Part shown: one piece after another, positions 1-8,607 of the stretch | How the letters are laid out: every line of letters begins with the position of its first letter | Numbering within the stretch: the stretch's first letter is position 1 | Assembly (NCBI RefSeq): GCF_025028335.1 | Contig: NZ_JAFEUW010000001.1 | Coordinates: forward strand, 1,550,001 to 1,614,000 | Direction: 5' to 3' | DNA length: 64,000 nt | Source: Brachybacterium sillae | GTDB lineage: Bacteria; Actinomycetota; Actinomycetes; Actinomycetales; Dermabacteraceae | Made by a program: the position numbers and the translations under genes | Notes under the pieces: generated by a model | What the model was told of the DNA's origin: nothing | What the model saw: only the letters and a program-made list of their open reading frames with translations | Databases searched by the model: none

Positions 1-648
1 CATGTTGAGCGCGATGTGGGCAAGGCCCCCATGCAGGAACCCGCTGGTCACGAAGGTCCACGGCATGAGCAGCGACCGTGCGGGGGTGAAGGCCAGAAGC
101 TGCTCGACCACCCCGCCGCCGACCATCTGGCCCAGGAACAGCACCACGCACAACCCGATCAGCGAATACGTCACCAGCGGCCGGACCATCCCGGAGGCCC
201 GGCCCCCCAGAGCCGTGCGCGGAGCGGCCCCGGCCTGCAGCCGCGCCAGGTCCCGTTCGCAGTCCACGCAGATCATGCCGACCGGGGTCGGACGCTGGCA
301 CTCCCCGCAGGCGGGCCGGCCGCAGCGTCGGCACCGCACGTAGCTGACGCGATCGGGATGCCGCGGGCAGACAGGCGGCTGCTCGTCGGCCTGCGTGGGA
401 ACACCCGTGGCCCCTGCCCCCGTGGGCGCGGCTCCCGTGGGCGTGTCGTCCCGGGCGGGAAGCCCGAAGCTGGGGCGCTGGGCGCCACGGGAGGAGGTCT
501 CGGGGGCGGGCATGGCGTCGAACGAACTCCCCGAGGGGTGCGACGCGGGGTGCTCCCCCCGCCCCGACATATCGGGGAGCCCGGCCGGTTCGGCGCCGTG
601 GGGCTTCGGGTCGGGGGTGTAGCCGTAGTCGTACTCGGGGCGGTTCAT
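1..648 (-). CDS. Rhomboid-family intramembrane serine protease, partial (runs off left edge)
   Basis: The 216 visible codons read leftwards from the ATG at 648 and leave the window in frame. The first ~90 residues are Pro/Gly-rich and disordered-looking. Residues 94-130 form a Cys/His-rich zinc-binding segment (CPRHPD, RCRRCG, CGEC, CVDC) like the B-box-type finger found in front of many actinobacterial rhomboids. A hydrophobic helix (LIGLCVVLFLGQMVGGG) follows, and the visible part ends in FLHGGLAHIALNM, the rhomboid loop/helix signature. The catalytic Ser and His lie outside the window. Rhomboids cut membrane-spanning substrates inside the bilayer; the substrate here cannot be told. Confidence 0.88.
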   Translation of the reverse strand, partial: MNRPEYDYGYTPDPKPHGAEPAGLPDMSGRGEHPASHPSGSSFDAMPAPETSSRGAQRPSFGLPARDDTPTGAAPTGAGATGVPTQADEQPPVCPRHPDRVSYVRCRRCGRPACGECQRPTPVGMICVDCERDLARLQAGAAPRTALGGRASGMVRPLVTYSLIGLCVVLFLGQMVGGGVVEQLLAFTPARSLLMPWTFVTSGFLHGGLAHIALNM

Positions 649-800
649 GCCCCCATTGTCGCCGAGGGGGCCGCACGATCCATCGTTCGGTTGATCCGAC
701 CCACCGACCGCGTTCCTAGCGTGGATCGTGCCCGCTCACCTGCGCCGACGCGCCGCTGCGGCCCGGCCCCGGGTGAGCCCCCTCGACCCCGGAGACACCT

Positions 801-2861
801 GTGTCCTCTCAGTCCCTCGATCGCTCTCTGACAGACCGCCTGGCGCATGTGCTCACCGGCCGCCGCAGCGCCTGGGCGGTGCTCGCGATCGGCCTGCTGC
901 TCGCGCTCGCCCTGCTCGGCGGGTTGCGGGGCGGCGGCCCTGTGGCCGGCATGGATGCTCTGCCCTCCACGGCCGAATCGGTCCGCGCCCAGGAGGTGGC
1001 CGACCGGCTCCCCTCCTCCGACGAGGAGACACTGCTGGTGGTGGTGACGCGCCAGGACGGCGCCGCCCTCACCCCGCAGGACGCCCGCGTGCTCCAGCAG
1101 CTGCGCACCGAGCTCGCGACGCCCGGTTCCCGCCCGCCGCCACCGATGCCCAGTGAGGACGGCCGAGCCGATCTGGTGCTGGCCAGCCAGCGTGCCGACC
1201 TGTCCGATGAGCAGGCCGACGAGGCAGTCGCCGCCCTGCGCCACCGCGTCGACACCGTCCTGCAGGGCACCGGCCTCACCGCCCAGGTGACCGGCGGACC
1301 CGCCGTCGCGGCCGACATCCGCGGGGCCTTCGCCGGAGCGGACTTCCGGCTGCTGGCGGTGACGATCGCGGTGGTGGCGGTGCTTCTGCTGGCCACCTAC
1401 CGCTCCCCCGTGCTGTGGTTGCTTCCGCTGCTGGTGGTGGCGACGGCCGACGCCGTCGCCGGGAACCTCGCCGACACCCTCGGAGAGCGGTTCTCCCTGG
1501 CCTTCGATGCCGGGGTGATCAGCGTGCTCGTGTTCGGCGTCGGCACGAACTATGCGCTGCTGCTGATCTCCCGCTACCGGGAGGAACTGCGGCGCACCGA
1601 GGACCGCCGCGAGGCCCTGCGCCGGGCGTGGGCCGGCAGCGTACCGGCGATCCTCGCCTCCAACCTGACGGTGGTGCTGGCGCTGCTGTGTCTGGGGGTG
1701 GCGGTGATGCCGGCGACGCGGGGCCTGGGGATCGCCTCGGCCGCCGGTCTGCTGGTGGCGCTGCTGGCGGTGCTCGGCCCGCTCACGGCGCTGCTGGCGG
1801 TGACGGGTCGTTGGGTGTTCTGGCCGTTCGTGCCGCGGCCCGGGCAGACCCGGACCGCCGCGCCCGAGCGCACCGGTTTCGGTCACATCGCGCAGTCGGT
1901 GGTGCGCCGGCCGCTGCTCGCCGCGCTCGCGTCCCTGGCCGTGCTGGGGGTGCTGACCTCCGGCCTGCTCGGCACCCGCGTGGGCCTCGCCCAGGACGAG
2001 CAGTTCGCCACCCCGTCCCCCGCACAGGTGGGCTTCCAGAACATCGTCGAGCACTACGGCGCCGGGCAGTCCGCCCCGCACCAGGTCGCGGTCCCGACGG
2101 CATCGGCGGAGCAGATGGTGACGCGTCTGGAGCAGGTGCCGGGGATCGCGTCCGTGACGTCGACCGGTCGCACGGCCGACGGCTGGAGCGTGCTGAGCGC
2201 CACCGGCACGGCGCTGCCGGAATCCCCGCAGGCCACGACGGAGGTGGCGGCCCTGCGCGCGGCCGCCCGGTCGGTCGACGATCAGGCTCTCGTCGGGGGG
2301 ACCTCAGCCCGAGCGGTGGACGTCCGCGCCGATTCCCGCCGCGATCTGGTGGTGATCGCCCCGATGGTGCTGGCCGTCGTGCTGGTGGTGCTGGTGCTCC
2401 TGCTGCGCGCCGTGGTGGCGCCGCTGATCCTGCTGGCGGTGAACCTGCTGAGCGCCGTCGCGGCGATCGGCCTGGGGCTGTGGGTCGGGCGCACGGTGTT
2501 CGACATCCCCGCCCTGGATGTGACCGTGCCGCTGCTCGCGTTCCTGTTCCTGGTGGCGCTCGGCGTGGACTACACGATCTTCCTGGTGCACCGGGCGCGG
2601 CAGGAGTCGGCGCTGCTCGGGGTGCGGCAGGGGATGGTGCGGGCCGTCGGGGCGACCGGGGTGGTGATCACCAGTGCCGGTGTGGTGCTCGCGGCGGTGT
2701 TCGCGGCCCTCGGGGTGCTGCCCCTGGTGGTGCTCGGGCAGCTGGGGCTGATCGTCGGCTTGGGCGTGCTGCTGGACACCCTGCTGGTGCGCACCGCGCT
2801 GGTGCCGGCGCTGTTCGCGCTGGTCGGTGACCGCATGTGGTGGCCCGGCCGCGCGGTGTGA
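801..2861 (+). CDS. MMPL/RND-family membrane transporter
   Basis: This 686-residue polytopic protein has the duplicated RND layout: one N-terminal helix (around 26-44), a soluble loop of ~150 residues, five helices, then the same pattern again. The repeated signature helices FGVGTNYALLLISRYREEL and LGVDYTIFLVHRARQE are typical of MMPL proteins, which export lipids or small hydrophobic compounds using the proton gradient. The GTG start at 801 is chosen because GGAG lies about 7 bases upstream. It stands alone and ends at a hairpin shared with the convergent cyclophilin gene. The substrate is unknown. Confidence 0.9.
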   Translation: MSSQSLDRSLTDRLAHVLTGRRSAWAVLAIGLLLALALLGGLRGGGPVAGMDALPSTAESVRAQEVADRLPSSDEETLLVVVTRQDGAALTPQDARVLQQLRTELATPGSRPPPPMPSEDGRADLVLASQRADLSDEQADEAVAALRHRVDTVLQGTGLTAQVTGGPAVAADIRGAFAGADFRLLAVTIAVVAVLLLATYRSPVLWLLPLLVVATADAVAGNLADTLGERFSLAFDAGVISVLVFGVGTNYALLLISRYREELRRTEDRREALRRAWAGSVPAILASNLTVVLALLCLGVAVMPATRGLGIASAAGLLVALLAVLGPLTALLAVTGRWVFWPFVPRPGQTRTAAPERTGFGHIAQSVVRRPLLAALASLAVLGVLTSGLLGTRVGLAQDEQFATPSPAQVGFQNIVEHYGAGQSAPHQVAVPTASAEQMVTRLEQVPGIASVTSTGRTADGWSVLSATGTALPESPQATTEVAALRAAARSVDDQALVGGTSARAVDVRADSRRDLVVIAPMVLAVVLVVLVLLLRAVVAPLILLAVNLLSAVAAIGLGLWVGRTVFDIPALDVTVPLLAFLFLVALGVDYTIFLVHRARQESALLGVRQGMVRAVGATGVVITSAGVVLAAVFAALGVLPLVVLGQLGLIVGLGVLLDTLLVRTALVPALFALVGDRMWWPGRAV

Positions 2862-2875
2862 CGCGCGGAGAACGA

Positions 2876-2909
2876 CACGGGGCCCGGTCCGATCGGACCG
2901 GGCCCGGTG
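2876..2909. terminator. Bidirectional hairpin terminator between convergent genes
   Basis: Two 17-base arms, 2876-2892 and 2893-2909, pair with one mismatch around a central GATC (core cccggtccgatcggaccggg). It sits exactly between the stop of the MMPL gene and the stop of the cyclophilin gene, so it can serve both. No T-run follows, as is common in high-GC actinobacteria. Confidence 0.75.
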
Positions 2910-2923
2910 TCACGCCGTGGGCG

Positions 2924-3460
2924 TCACTTCTCGATGGTGACCTTCTCGATGACGACCTCCTCGAGGGGACGGTCGCGCATGTCGGTCTTGGTGGTGGCGA
3001 TGGCGTCGACGACCTTCTTGGACTCGTCGTCGGCGACCTTCCCGAACACGGTGTGCTTGCCGTGCAGGTACTGGGTCGGCACCACGGTGATGAAGAACTG
3101 GGAGCCGTTCGTGCCCGAAGGACGGCCGGTGATGGCGTTCGGTCGGGTGCCGGCGTTCGCCATGGCCAGCATGTACGGCTCGTTGAAGTTGTTCTCGTTG
3201 ATCTCGTCGTCGAAGGTGTACCCGGGGCCACCGGTGCCGGTGCCCAGCGGGTCGCCGCCCTGGATCATGAAGCCCGCGATGACGCGGTGGAAGATCACGC
3301 CGTCGTAGAACGGGCGGGTCACCTTCTGCCCGCTCTCCGGGTCGGTGAACTCCTTGCTGCCCTCGGCCAGGCCCACGAAGTTCTGGACGGTGGTCGGCGC
3401 GGCGTTCTCGAAGAGCTCCAGGCGGATGTCGCCCTGGTTGGTGTGCAGAGTTGCGAACAT
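2924..3460 (-). CDS. ppiA: Cyclophilin-type peptidyl-prolyl cis-trans isomerase
   Basis: This 178-residue cytosolic protein begins MFATLHTNQGDIRLELF and carries the cyclophilin motifs FHRVIAGFMIQGGDP and NGSQFFITVVPTQYL, with the catalytic Arg in FHRV. It catalyses prolyl-peptide bond isomerisation during protein folding. The ATG at 3460 is chosen because homology-like sequence starts there, although the frame is open further upstream. Length is normal for short actinobacterial cyclophilins, and no signal peptide is present. I recall the order rhomboid, cyclophilin, helical membrane protein from other actinomycetes. Confidence 0.95.
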   Translation of the reverse strand: MFATLHTNQGDIRLELFENAAPTTVQNFVGLAEGSKEFTDPESGQKVTRPFYDGVIFHRVIAGFMIQGGDPLGTGTGGPGYTFDDEINENNFNEPYMLAMANAGTRPNAITGRPSGTNGSQFFITVVPTQYLHGKHTVFGKVADDESKKVVDAIATTKTDMRDRPLEEVVIEKVTIEK

Positions 3461-3490
3461 GCGGCCGATTGTTCCACAGGGGCCCGACGG

Positions 3491-3525
3491 TCGACAGAAC
3501 ACCGGCGCTCGACAGAACACCGGCG
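3491..3525. repeat. Two tandem 17-bp direct repeats upstream of ppiA
   Basis: The sequence tcgacagaacaccggcg occurs at 3491-3507 and again at 3509-3525, one helical turn and a half apart, 30-65 bases upstream of the ppiA start. This could be a protein-binding site in the promoter, or a chance duplication; there is nothing to name the binder. Confidence 0.6.
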
Positions 3526-3673
3526 GATGACCGCACTTCCCTGCAGATCGCCTGAATCGTGCGTGATCCCCCGCGATAGAGTGACGACGCACGTGGCGTG
3601 CCGTAGCTCACGCGGCCGCCCCGCTCCGACCACCGTCGCCGTCGGCGGCGGTCTCGACCGAAAGGGGAACCCC

Positions 3674-4696
3674 ATGGCCTTCGGGAAGGATGCGCGCGCG
3701 GCGAAGTTCGAGAAGCGCGCCGTGAAGAAGGACAAGCGCGCCGAGAAGCACGCGGACGCCGCCGGTGATCACGCCGCCGCGACCCTGCGTCATCTCGGTG
3801 CCGCCGCCAACGAGCGTCTCGGCTTCGTGGCGGAGAAGACCGGTCACGTGGTGACCGCCGGTGCCGACCAGGCCCGCTCCCGCGCCTCCGAGGCGTTCGA
3901 CACCTACCGTCCGCTGATCGAGCAGCAGCTGCGCTTGCAGGGCACCAAGATCGCCGCCCTGGCCGGCGACCTCGGCCCGAAGGCGGAGAAGCTCCGCTAC
4001 AACGTGCGTGAGGACTACATCCCGCGTGCCCGGAAGACCGCCGATGTCACCAACGCGGTGCTGACCGCCGCCGTGGCCGCCGGTGTCGAGGCCGCCCGCC
4101 GCGAGTTCGAGAAGGGCCAGGGCGACATCCGCGCCGCGGCCACCACCTCCCTCGCGCCGAAGAAGAACCGGAACGTCGCCGGCACCGTCGCGCTCGCTCT
4201 GGCCCTGGCCGCTGCCGGTGGCGCCGCCGGGTACGTGGCGTGGAAGAAGACCCGCCCGGTGGAGGACCCGTGGGCCCCGCCGGCCGACTTCGCCCGCGCC
4301 CACTACCCGGCCGCTGCCGCGACCGATTCCGACTCCTCGCAGGTCTCTGACACCGTCGCCGGTGCGGAGGCCGGTGACGTCGCCTCCTCCCTCAAGGGTG
4401 GAGCGACCGGTGACGTCTCCCCGAAGACCGTGAAGGTCGACTCCGCCGACTCCACGCCGGCCGAGGTGCGCGACGCCGACCGCGATCGCCGCTCCACGAC
4501 CACCACCACCTCCTCGGGCGATGCGTGGACGACCTCCTCCGACTCCCGCACCACCTCCGATGCCCGCACCACCTCCGCGGAGGCCCCGAAGGTCATCGAT
4601 CCGGTGGGCAACCCGGAGGAGAACCCGCAGGACCCGGAGATCGGTGAGGCCTTCCAGGAGCCCGGCAAGAAGGGCAACCACCGCGCCGACCACTGA
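3674..4696 (+). CDS. Helical membrane-anchored protein, DUF5324-like
   Basis: This 340-residue protein starts at the ATG at 3674 behind AAAGGGG. The N-terminal ~170 residues are charged and Ala-rich, predicted helical (repeated Lys/Glu/Ala, with LRHLGAAANERLGFVAEKTG). One transmembrane helix (VALALALAAAGGAAGYVAWK, about 176-195) is followed by the basic KKTRPVEDPWAPP motif and a Ser/Thr/Asp-rich disordered tail. The helix plus DPWAPP ending resembles the DUF5324 family found next to cyclophilin in Streptomyces, which is my recollection rather than a search. The function is unknown; a role at the membrane is all that can be inferred. Confidence 0.7.
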   Translation: MAFGKDARAAKFEKRAVKKDKRAEKHADAAGDHAAATLRHLGAAANERLGFVAEKTGHVVTAGADQARSRASEAFDTYRPLIEQQLRLQGTKIAALAGDLGPKAEKLRYNVREDYIPRARKTADVTNAVLTAAVAAGVEAARREFEKGQGDIRAAATTSLAPKKNRNVAGTVALALALAAAGGAAGYVAWKKTRPVEDPWAPPADFARAHYPAAAATDSDSSQVSDTVAGAEAGDVASSLKGGATGDVSPKTVKVDSADSTPAEVRDADRDRRSTTTTTSSGDAWTTSSDSRTTSDARTTSAEAPKVIDPVGNPEENPQDPEIGEAFQEPGKKGNHRADH

Positions 4697-4751
4697 TCGA
4701 GTGCCGGTGAACGCGCTCGCGTGAGCACGCGTCACCGAGCTCGACCCCTCA

Positions 4752-4788
4752 CGGACCCCGTCGCTCCCCTGTGGTGCGACGGGGTCCG
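4752..4788 (+). terminator. Hairpin terminator after the helical membrane protein gene
   Basis: Perfect 13-base arms cggaccccgtcgc (4752-4764) and gcgacggggtccg (4776-4788) flank an 11-base loop, 56 bases after the stop at 4696. No T-run. Confidence 0.75.
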
Positions 4789-4873
4789 CGGCATTCCGGC
4801 CCGGCTGGCTCCGGGAAGTGTCCGGGTCGTCTCCGGTGGTCGGCGTTGTCTCCGGTGGTCGGCGCTCGCTCCG

Positions 4874-4879
4874 TAGACT
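4874..4879 (+). promoter_or_regulatory. Candidate -10 box (TAGACT) giving a leaderless start for GluQRS
   Basis: TAGACT ends 6 bases before the ATG at 4886. Transcription would then start at or very near the A of ATG, so the mRNA would be leaderless; no Shine-Dalgarno sequence is visible before this ATG, which agrees. I see no convincing -35. Confidence 0.45.
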
Positions 4880-4885
4880 CGGCGC

Positions 4886-5836
4886 ATGCTCTCCTCCCCG
4901 GTGCCGCCTGACGAGCCGTCGCCACGGACCGCCGGGGCCGGGAGGTACGCCCCCTCCCCCAGCGGTGACCTACACCTCGGCAACCTGCGCACCGCCGTGC
5001 TCGCGTGGGCGCTGGCGCGGCGCAGCGGCCGCGCCTTCCATCTGCGCATCGAGGACCTCGACGTCGACCGCTCCCGCCCCGAGGCGGCTCACCGGCAGGT
5101 CGAGGATCTGCGCGCCCTCGGCCTCGACTGGGACGGCGAGGTGGTGTGGCAATCAGAACGCGGCGCCGCCCACGACGTCGCGATCACAGACCTCCAGGAA
5201 CGAGGCCTGGCCTACGAGTGCTACTGCACGCGGCGGGAGATCCTCGACGCCCCCCGCGCCCCGCACTCCCCACCCGGGGCATACCCGGGCACCTGCCGCG
5301 ACCTCGACCCGGTGCAGCGGGAGGCCGGTCGCGCCCGAATGGGGGAGCTGCATCGGGAACCCGCCCTGCGGCTTCGCAGCGAGGTCGCGACGTGGACGGT
5401 GCAGGACCTGTTCGCGGGGGAGGTCACCGGTGCGGTCGACGACCTGGTGCTGCGGCGCGGCGACGGCGTGGTCGCCTACAACCTGGCGGTGGTGGTCGAC
5501 GATGCCGCGATCGGTGTGGACCAGGTGTGTCGCGCGGACGACCTTCTCTCCTCTGCACCCCGCCAGGCATACCTCGCGCATCTTCTGGGGGTGACGCAGC
5601 CCGAGTACGCCCACGTGCCCCTCGCCGTCGGGCCAGAGGGTCGCCGCCTGGCCAAGCGCGACGGGGCAGTGACGTTGCGGGACCGGATCGCGCTCGGTGA
5701 GACCCCCGCCGATGTCATGCGACGCATCGGGGCGTCGCTCGGTGTGGATGACTGCCGCACCGCCCGGGACGTGCTGGAGCATTGGGAGCCCGGAACGCTC
5801 GACCCCGCACCATGGGTGGTCGATCTGGCGGGCTGA
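4886..5836 (+). CDS. gluQ: Glutamyl-Q tRNA(Asp) synthetase
   Basis: This 316-residue protein is a short class I glutamyl-tRNA synthetase paralogue that lacks the anticodon-binding half. It has the HIGH-like motif (YAPSPSGDLHLGNLRTA, about 28-44), zinc-ligand Cys residues in YECYCTRREI and GTCRDL, and a KMSKS-like RRLAKRDG near residue 255. GluQRS enzymes attach glutamate to the queuosine base of tRNA-Asp. The start is the ATG at 4886. Many actinobacteria carry this paralogue whether or not they make queuosine, so the in vivo target is uncertain. It is monocistronic between two hairpins. Confidence 0.9.
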   Translation: MLSSPVPPDEPSPRTAGAGRYAPSPSGDLHLGNLRTAVLAWALARRSGRAFHLRIEDLDVDRSRPEAAHRQVEDLRALGLDWDGEVVWQSERGAAHDVAITDLQERGLAYECYCTRREILDAPRAPHSPPGAYPGTCRDLDPVQREAGRARMGELHREPALRLRSEVATWTVQDLFAGEVTGAVDDLVLRRGDGVVAYNLAVVVDDAAIGVDQVCRADDLLSSAPRQAYLAHLLGVTQPEYAHVPLAVGPEGRRLAKRDGAVTLRDRIALGETPADVMRRIGASLGVDDCRTARDVLEHWEPGTLDPAPWVVDLAG

Positions 5837-5882
5837 CCGACCGAGCCGGGCGCCGGGCGCGCCCGCCGCCCCCCACAACGCG

Positions 5883-5916
5883 AGGGCCGGCCCCGCAGAG
5901 GTGCGGGACCGGCCCT
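5883..5916. terminator. Hairpin between convergent gluQ and terC
   Basis: The 15-base arms 5883-5897 and 5902-5916 (agggccggccccgca and its near reverse complement) pair with one mismatch around a 4-base loop. It lies between the stop codons of the two convergent genes. Confidence 0.72.
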
Positions 5917-5959
5917 TGGGCTGGCGACCGGGCAGCGCCCCCGTCAGGGGGCCCGGCGG

Positions 5960-7144
5960 TCAGGACGGCGGGTTGTACCGGGTGCGGTCCTCGATGTCCC
6001 GGCGGTCCTGGCGGGTCACCCGGGAGTCGAGGTCGGAGGCGGTGGCCGCTCCGGAGTCGGAGCCCAGCGCCACGGACTCTGCGGCTCCCACGGTCCCGTG
6101 TGCCTGCGCGGCGTGCACACGCTCCCCGTGGGACCCAGCGTGCTGCCTGTGGGAGTCGGCGTCACGGGAGTGCGTCGTGCCGGGCTTCGGCGGGAACATG
6201 ATCGAGGCAACGGTCGCCACCGTCATCGACACCACGATCACGGACAGCGACAGCCAGATCGGCACCTCGGGGATCTTCTCGAGGGCCGCGAAGCCGGGGA
6301 TCCACTCCAGCGGCGCCTCATGGATCGCGTGGATGATGAGCTTCACGCCGATGAACCCGAGGATCGCAGCGATGCCGTAGTGCAGGTAGGCGAGACGGTC
6401 CATGAGGCCGCCCAGCAGGAAGTACAGCTGCCGCAGACCCATCAGCGCGAACAGGTTCGCGGTGAACACCAGGAACGGGTTCTGCGTGACGGCGAAGATT
6501 GCAGGGATCGAGTCCAGCGCGAACATCACGTCGGTGAGGCCGATGGAGATGAACACCAGCAGCATCGGGGTGAACAGCTTCTTCCCGTCGACCACGGTGC
6601 GCAGCTTGTTGCCGTCGTAGTGGTCGGAGACCGGCAGCATCTTGCGCACCGTGCGCATGATGAACGAATCGCCGTCGTCCTCGTCGTCGTCCTCCCGGGC
6701 CTGCTTCCAGGCGGTGAACAGCAGGAAGATGCCGAAGATGTAGAACACCCAGGCGAAGTTCTCGATGATCACGGCACCGAGCAGGATGAACGCGGCGCGG
6801 GCGATCAGTGCGATGACGATGCCCACCATCAGGACTTCCTGCTGGTACTTCTTCGGCACGGCGAACTTCGCCATGATCACGATGAAGACGAACAGGTTGT
6901 CGACGCTCAGCGAGTACTCGAGCAGCCAGCCGGTGATGAACTCCGTGGCCGGCTGGGCACCCCCGACGAAGAACAGCACCCCGGCGAAGATCAGGGCGAG
7001 GGCGACGTAGAAGCCGATCCACGCCGCACATTCCTTCATCGACGGCAGGTGCGGGCGCTTCACGACCAGCAGCAGGTCGGCCACGAGGATGGCCACGAGA
7101 GCGACGAGGACGCCGATCTCGAAGGTCAGGTTCAGTTCGCCCAT
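5960..7144 (-). CDS. TerC-family integral membrane protein
   Basis: This 394-residue protein has seven or more hydrophobic helices and the TerC hallmarks: acidic residues inside helices such as EYSLSVDNLFVFIVIMAKF and FALDSIPAIFAVTQNPF. TerC (Alx/YkoY) proteins are linked to tellurite resistance and to export of manganese or other metals, including metal loading of secreted proteins. The last ~75 residues are a hydrophilic tail rich in Ser, His and Ala, longer than in the typical family member. The ATG at 7144 is preceded by GAGAGGTCC. Monocistronic. Confidence 0.93.
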   Translation of the reverse strand: MGELNLTFEIGVLVALVAILVADLLLVVKRPHLPSMKECAAWIGFYVALALIFAGVLFFVGGAQPATEFITGWLLEYSLSVDNLFVFIVIMAKFAVPKKYQQEVLMVGIVIALIARAAFILLGAVIIENFAWVFYIFGIFLLFTAWKQAREDDDEDDGDSFIMRTVRKMLPVSDHYDGNKLRTVVDGKKLFTPMLLVFISIGLTDVMFALDSIPAIFAVTQNPFLVFTANLFALMGLRQLYFLLGGLMDRLAYLHYGIAAILGFIGVKLIIHAIHEAPLEWIPGFAALEKIPEVPIWLSLSVIVVSMTVATVASIMFPPKPGTTHSRDADSHRQHAGSHGERVHAAQAHGTVGAAESVALGSDSGAATASDLDSRVTRQDRRDIEDRTRYNPPS

Positions 7145-7162
7145 GCAGGACCTCTCAGATGG

Positions 7163-7186
7163 GCTCGCGCCAGGGCGTGCGCGAGC
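7163..7186 (-). promoter_or_regulatory. Hairpin in the terC leader
   Basis: Perfect 8-base arms gctcgcgc (7163-7170) and gcgcgagc (7179-7186) lie 18 bases before the terC start. A manganese riboswitch can precede terC-type genes, but I cannot find its conserved elements here, so only a leader hairpin is claimed. Confidence 0.4.
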
Positions 7187-7234
7187 GATGGCGGGGGATC
7201 AGTTCAGGGTACCGCCCCCCCGCCCCGACGGCTG

Positions 7235-7261
7235 CCGGGGAGAGATCAGGGTCTCTCCCGG
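7235..7261 (-). terminator. Hairpin terminator after the ROK-like regulator
   Basis: Arms ccggggagaga (7235-7245) and tctctcccgg (7252-7261) pair with one bulged G around a 6-base loop, 5 bases past the stop of the leftward gene ending at 7267. Confidence 0.65.
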
Positions 7262-7266
7262 CCGGG

Positions 7267-8340
7267 TCACTGGACCTGGACGTCCCCGCCCGAGCGCGCG
7301 ATGAACTCGTCCCGGCTGAATTCCGCGAGGCCCCCGTCGGGAGAGGCGAGCGTGGCGAAGATCCGGTACCGGGTCATCTCCGTCACCCCGAGCGCCACCC
7401 CGAACTGGTCCAGATGGGCGGCCTCCAGACGCGGCAGAGCCACCAGACGCTTCTCCAGCAGCGGGGTGAGGATCTCGATGACCTGGTCGGCGGCGAGGCG
7501 GCCGGCGCCGCCGATCGCCACCAGCTCCGGGTCGACCACGCTGATCGCGACGGCGATGTGGTCCGCGAGGGCCTCCAGGCGGCGGGTGAGCTCCCGCCGG
7601 GCGGCCTTGTCACCGGCGGCGACCGCACGGAAGGCGGCGGCGACGTCGGGGAAGTCCTCCCCGGAATCACCAGCCCAGCCGCTCACGTCCAGCAGATCGT
7701 TCCCCAGGGACATGCGGGAGACATCCCCGGCGAGGTGGTGGGCGCCGATGCGCGGGAAGCGATCAAGCACGGTACCGATGTAGGGGCGGCGGCTGAGAGC
7801 CAGGAGCATCATGTCGGACGCGGTGCGGCCCACGCCCAGCACGTTCTCCGCGCTCAGGGCGGCCCGGCCGTCGCCGATCACCATGACCGGGCACTCGAAC
7901 CGGCCCGTGAGGACGTCCGCGGGGCGGGTGCCCTCCAGCTGCGGGGTCGCGACGGAGGTCACCAGCACGCCGTCGTCATCGAGAGCGCCGGAGACGGCCA
8001 GGCCCGCGCCCCAGATCTTCTCCTCGGGGACGTCACCGACTGCCTCATCGATCATGGACAGGATCAGACGGTCGCGCTCGGCCGCGGAGGCGTCCTCGGC
8101 GACGGGCTGCTCGAGCTTCACGGCAGTGGAGCCGGTGAGCTCGCGACGCAGCACGCGGATGGCCCGCGCACTGTGGTCGACGCTCACGGTGTAGGCGTCG
8201 GGAGAGACGATCCGATAGATCTGCGCCGGGCGACCGGGGCCTTCGATGGGTGCGCGTTCGGACGTGACCCATCCCTTCTCCTCGAGGCCGCGCAGCAGCT
8301 GGCCGAGCGGGCCGGGGGTGATGCCGGTGCGGTCGCGCAA
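7267..8340 (-). CDS. ROK-family transcriptional regulator; 5' end probably frameshifted
   Basis: The protein pairs an N-terminal winged-helix DNA-binding domain (ELRDRTGITPGPLGQLLRG then the GRPAQIYRI wing) with a ROK sugar-kinase-like domain ending VVDPELVAIGGAGRL. ROK regulators usually sense sugars or sugar phosphates. The coordinates start at an in-frame TTG at 8340, but coding sequence in the same frame continues upstream (LERIRRLETFYAHGSQRISE) with no ATG, GTG or TTG before a stop. An ATG at 8444 with GAGGAG before it reads MQRPVRGADP and joins this frame if the C5 run at 8414-8418 had six C. The gene is therefore probably 7267-8444 with a one-base deletion, real or an assembly error. 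Confidence 0.7.
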   Translation of the reverse strand: MRDRTGITPGPLGQLLRGLEEKGWVTSERAPIEGPGRPAQIYRIVSPDAYTVSVDHSARAIRVLRRELTGSTAVKLEQPVAEDASAAERDRLILSMIDEAVGDVPEEKIWGAGLAVSGALDDDGVLVTSVATPQLEGTRPADVLTGRFECPVMVIGDGRAALSAENVLGVGRTASDMMLLALSRRPYIGTVLDRFPRIGAHHLAGDVSRMSLGNDLLDVSGWAGDSGEDFPDVAAAFRAVAAGDKAARRELTRRLEALADHIAVAISVVDPELVAIGGAGRLAADQVIEILTPLLEKRLVALPRLEAAHLDQFGVALGVTEMTRYRIFATLASPDGGLAEFSRDEFIARSGGDVQVQ

Positions 8341-8580
8341 CTCGCTGATGCGCTGGGAACCGTGGGCGTAGAAGGTCTCCAGACGGCGTATTCGTTCCAG
8401 TGCCGGATCGAGCGGGGGTCGGCGCCGCGCACGGGGCGCTGCATGGGGGTTCTCCTCTGTGCCGGGGGGAGCAGACAGATCGTCCGTCCGCCCTCATCCC
8501 ACCGGCACGACTCGCGGTCGGCGGGAATTGGCGGCCGTGGAGGCAATATACGGCCCGCTGATCCGTGGACCTACTGGCCG

Positions 8581-8607
8581 CGCCCGAGCTGACCTGCAGG
8601 TCGGGCG
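8581..8607 (-). terminator. Hairpin after glpX
   Basis: Arms cgcccga (8581-8587) and tcgggcg (8601-8607) enclose the palindrome acctgcaggt, directly after the glpX stop at 8608 in the leftward direction. Confidence 0.55.

Noticed and set aside
7145-7266. Manganese riboswitch (yybP-ykoY type) before terC
   Set aside because: Only a simple hairpin is present, without the conserved core elements of that class.
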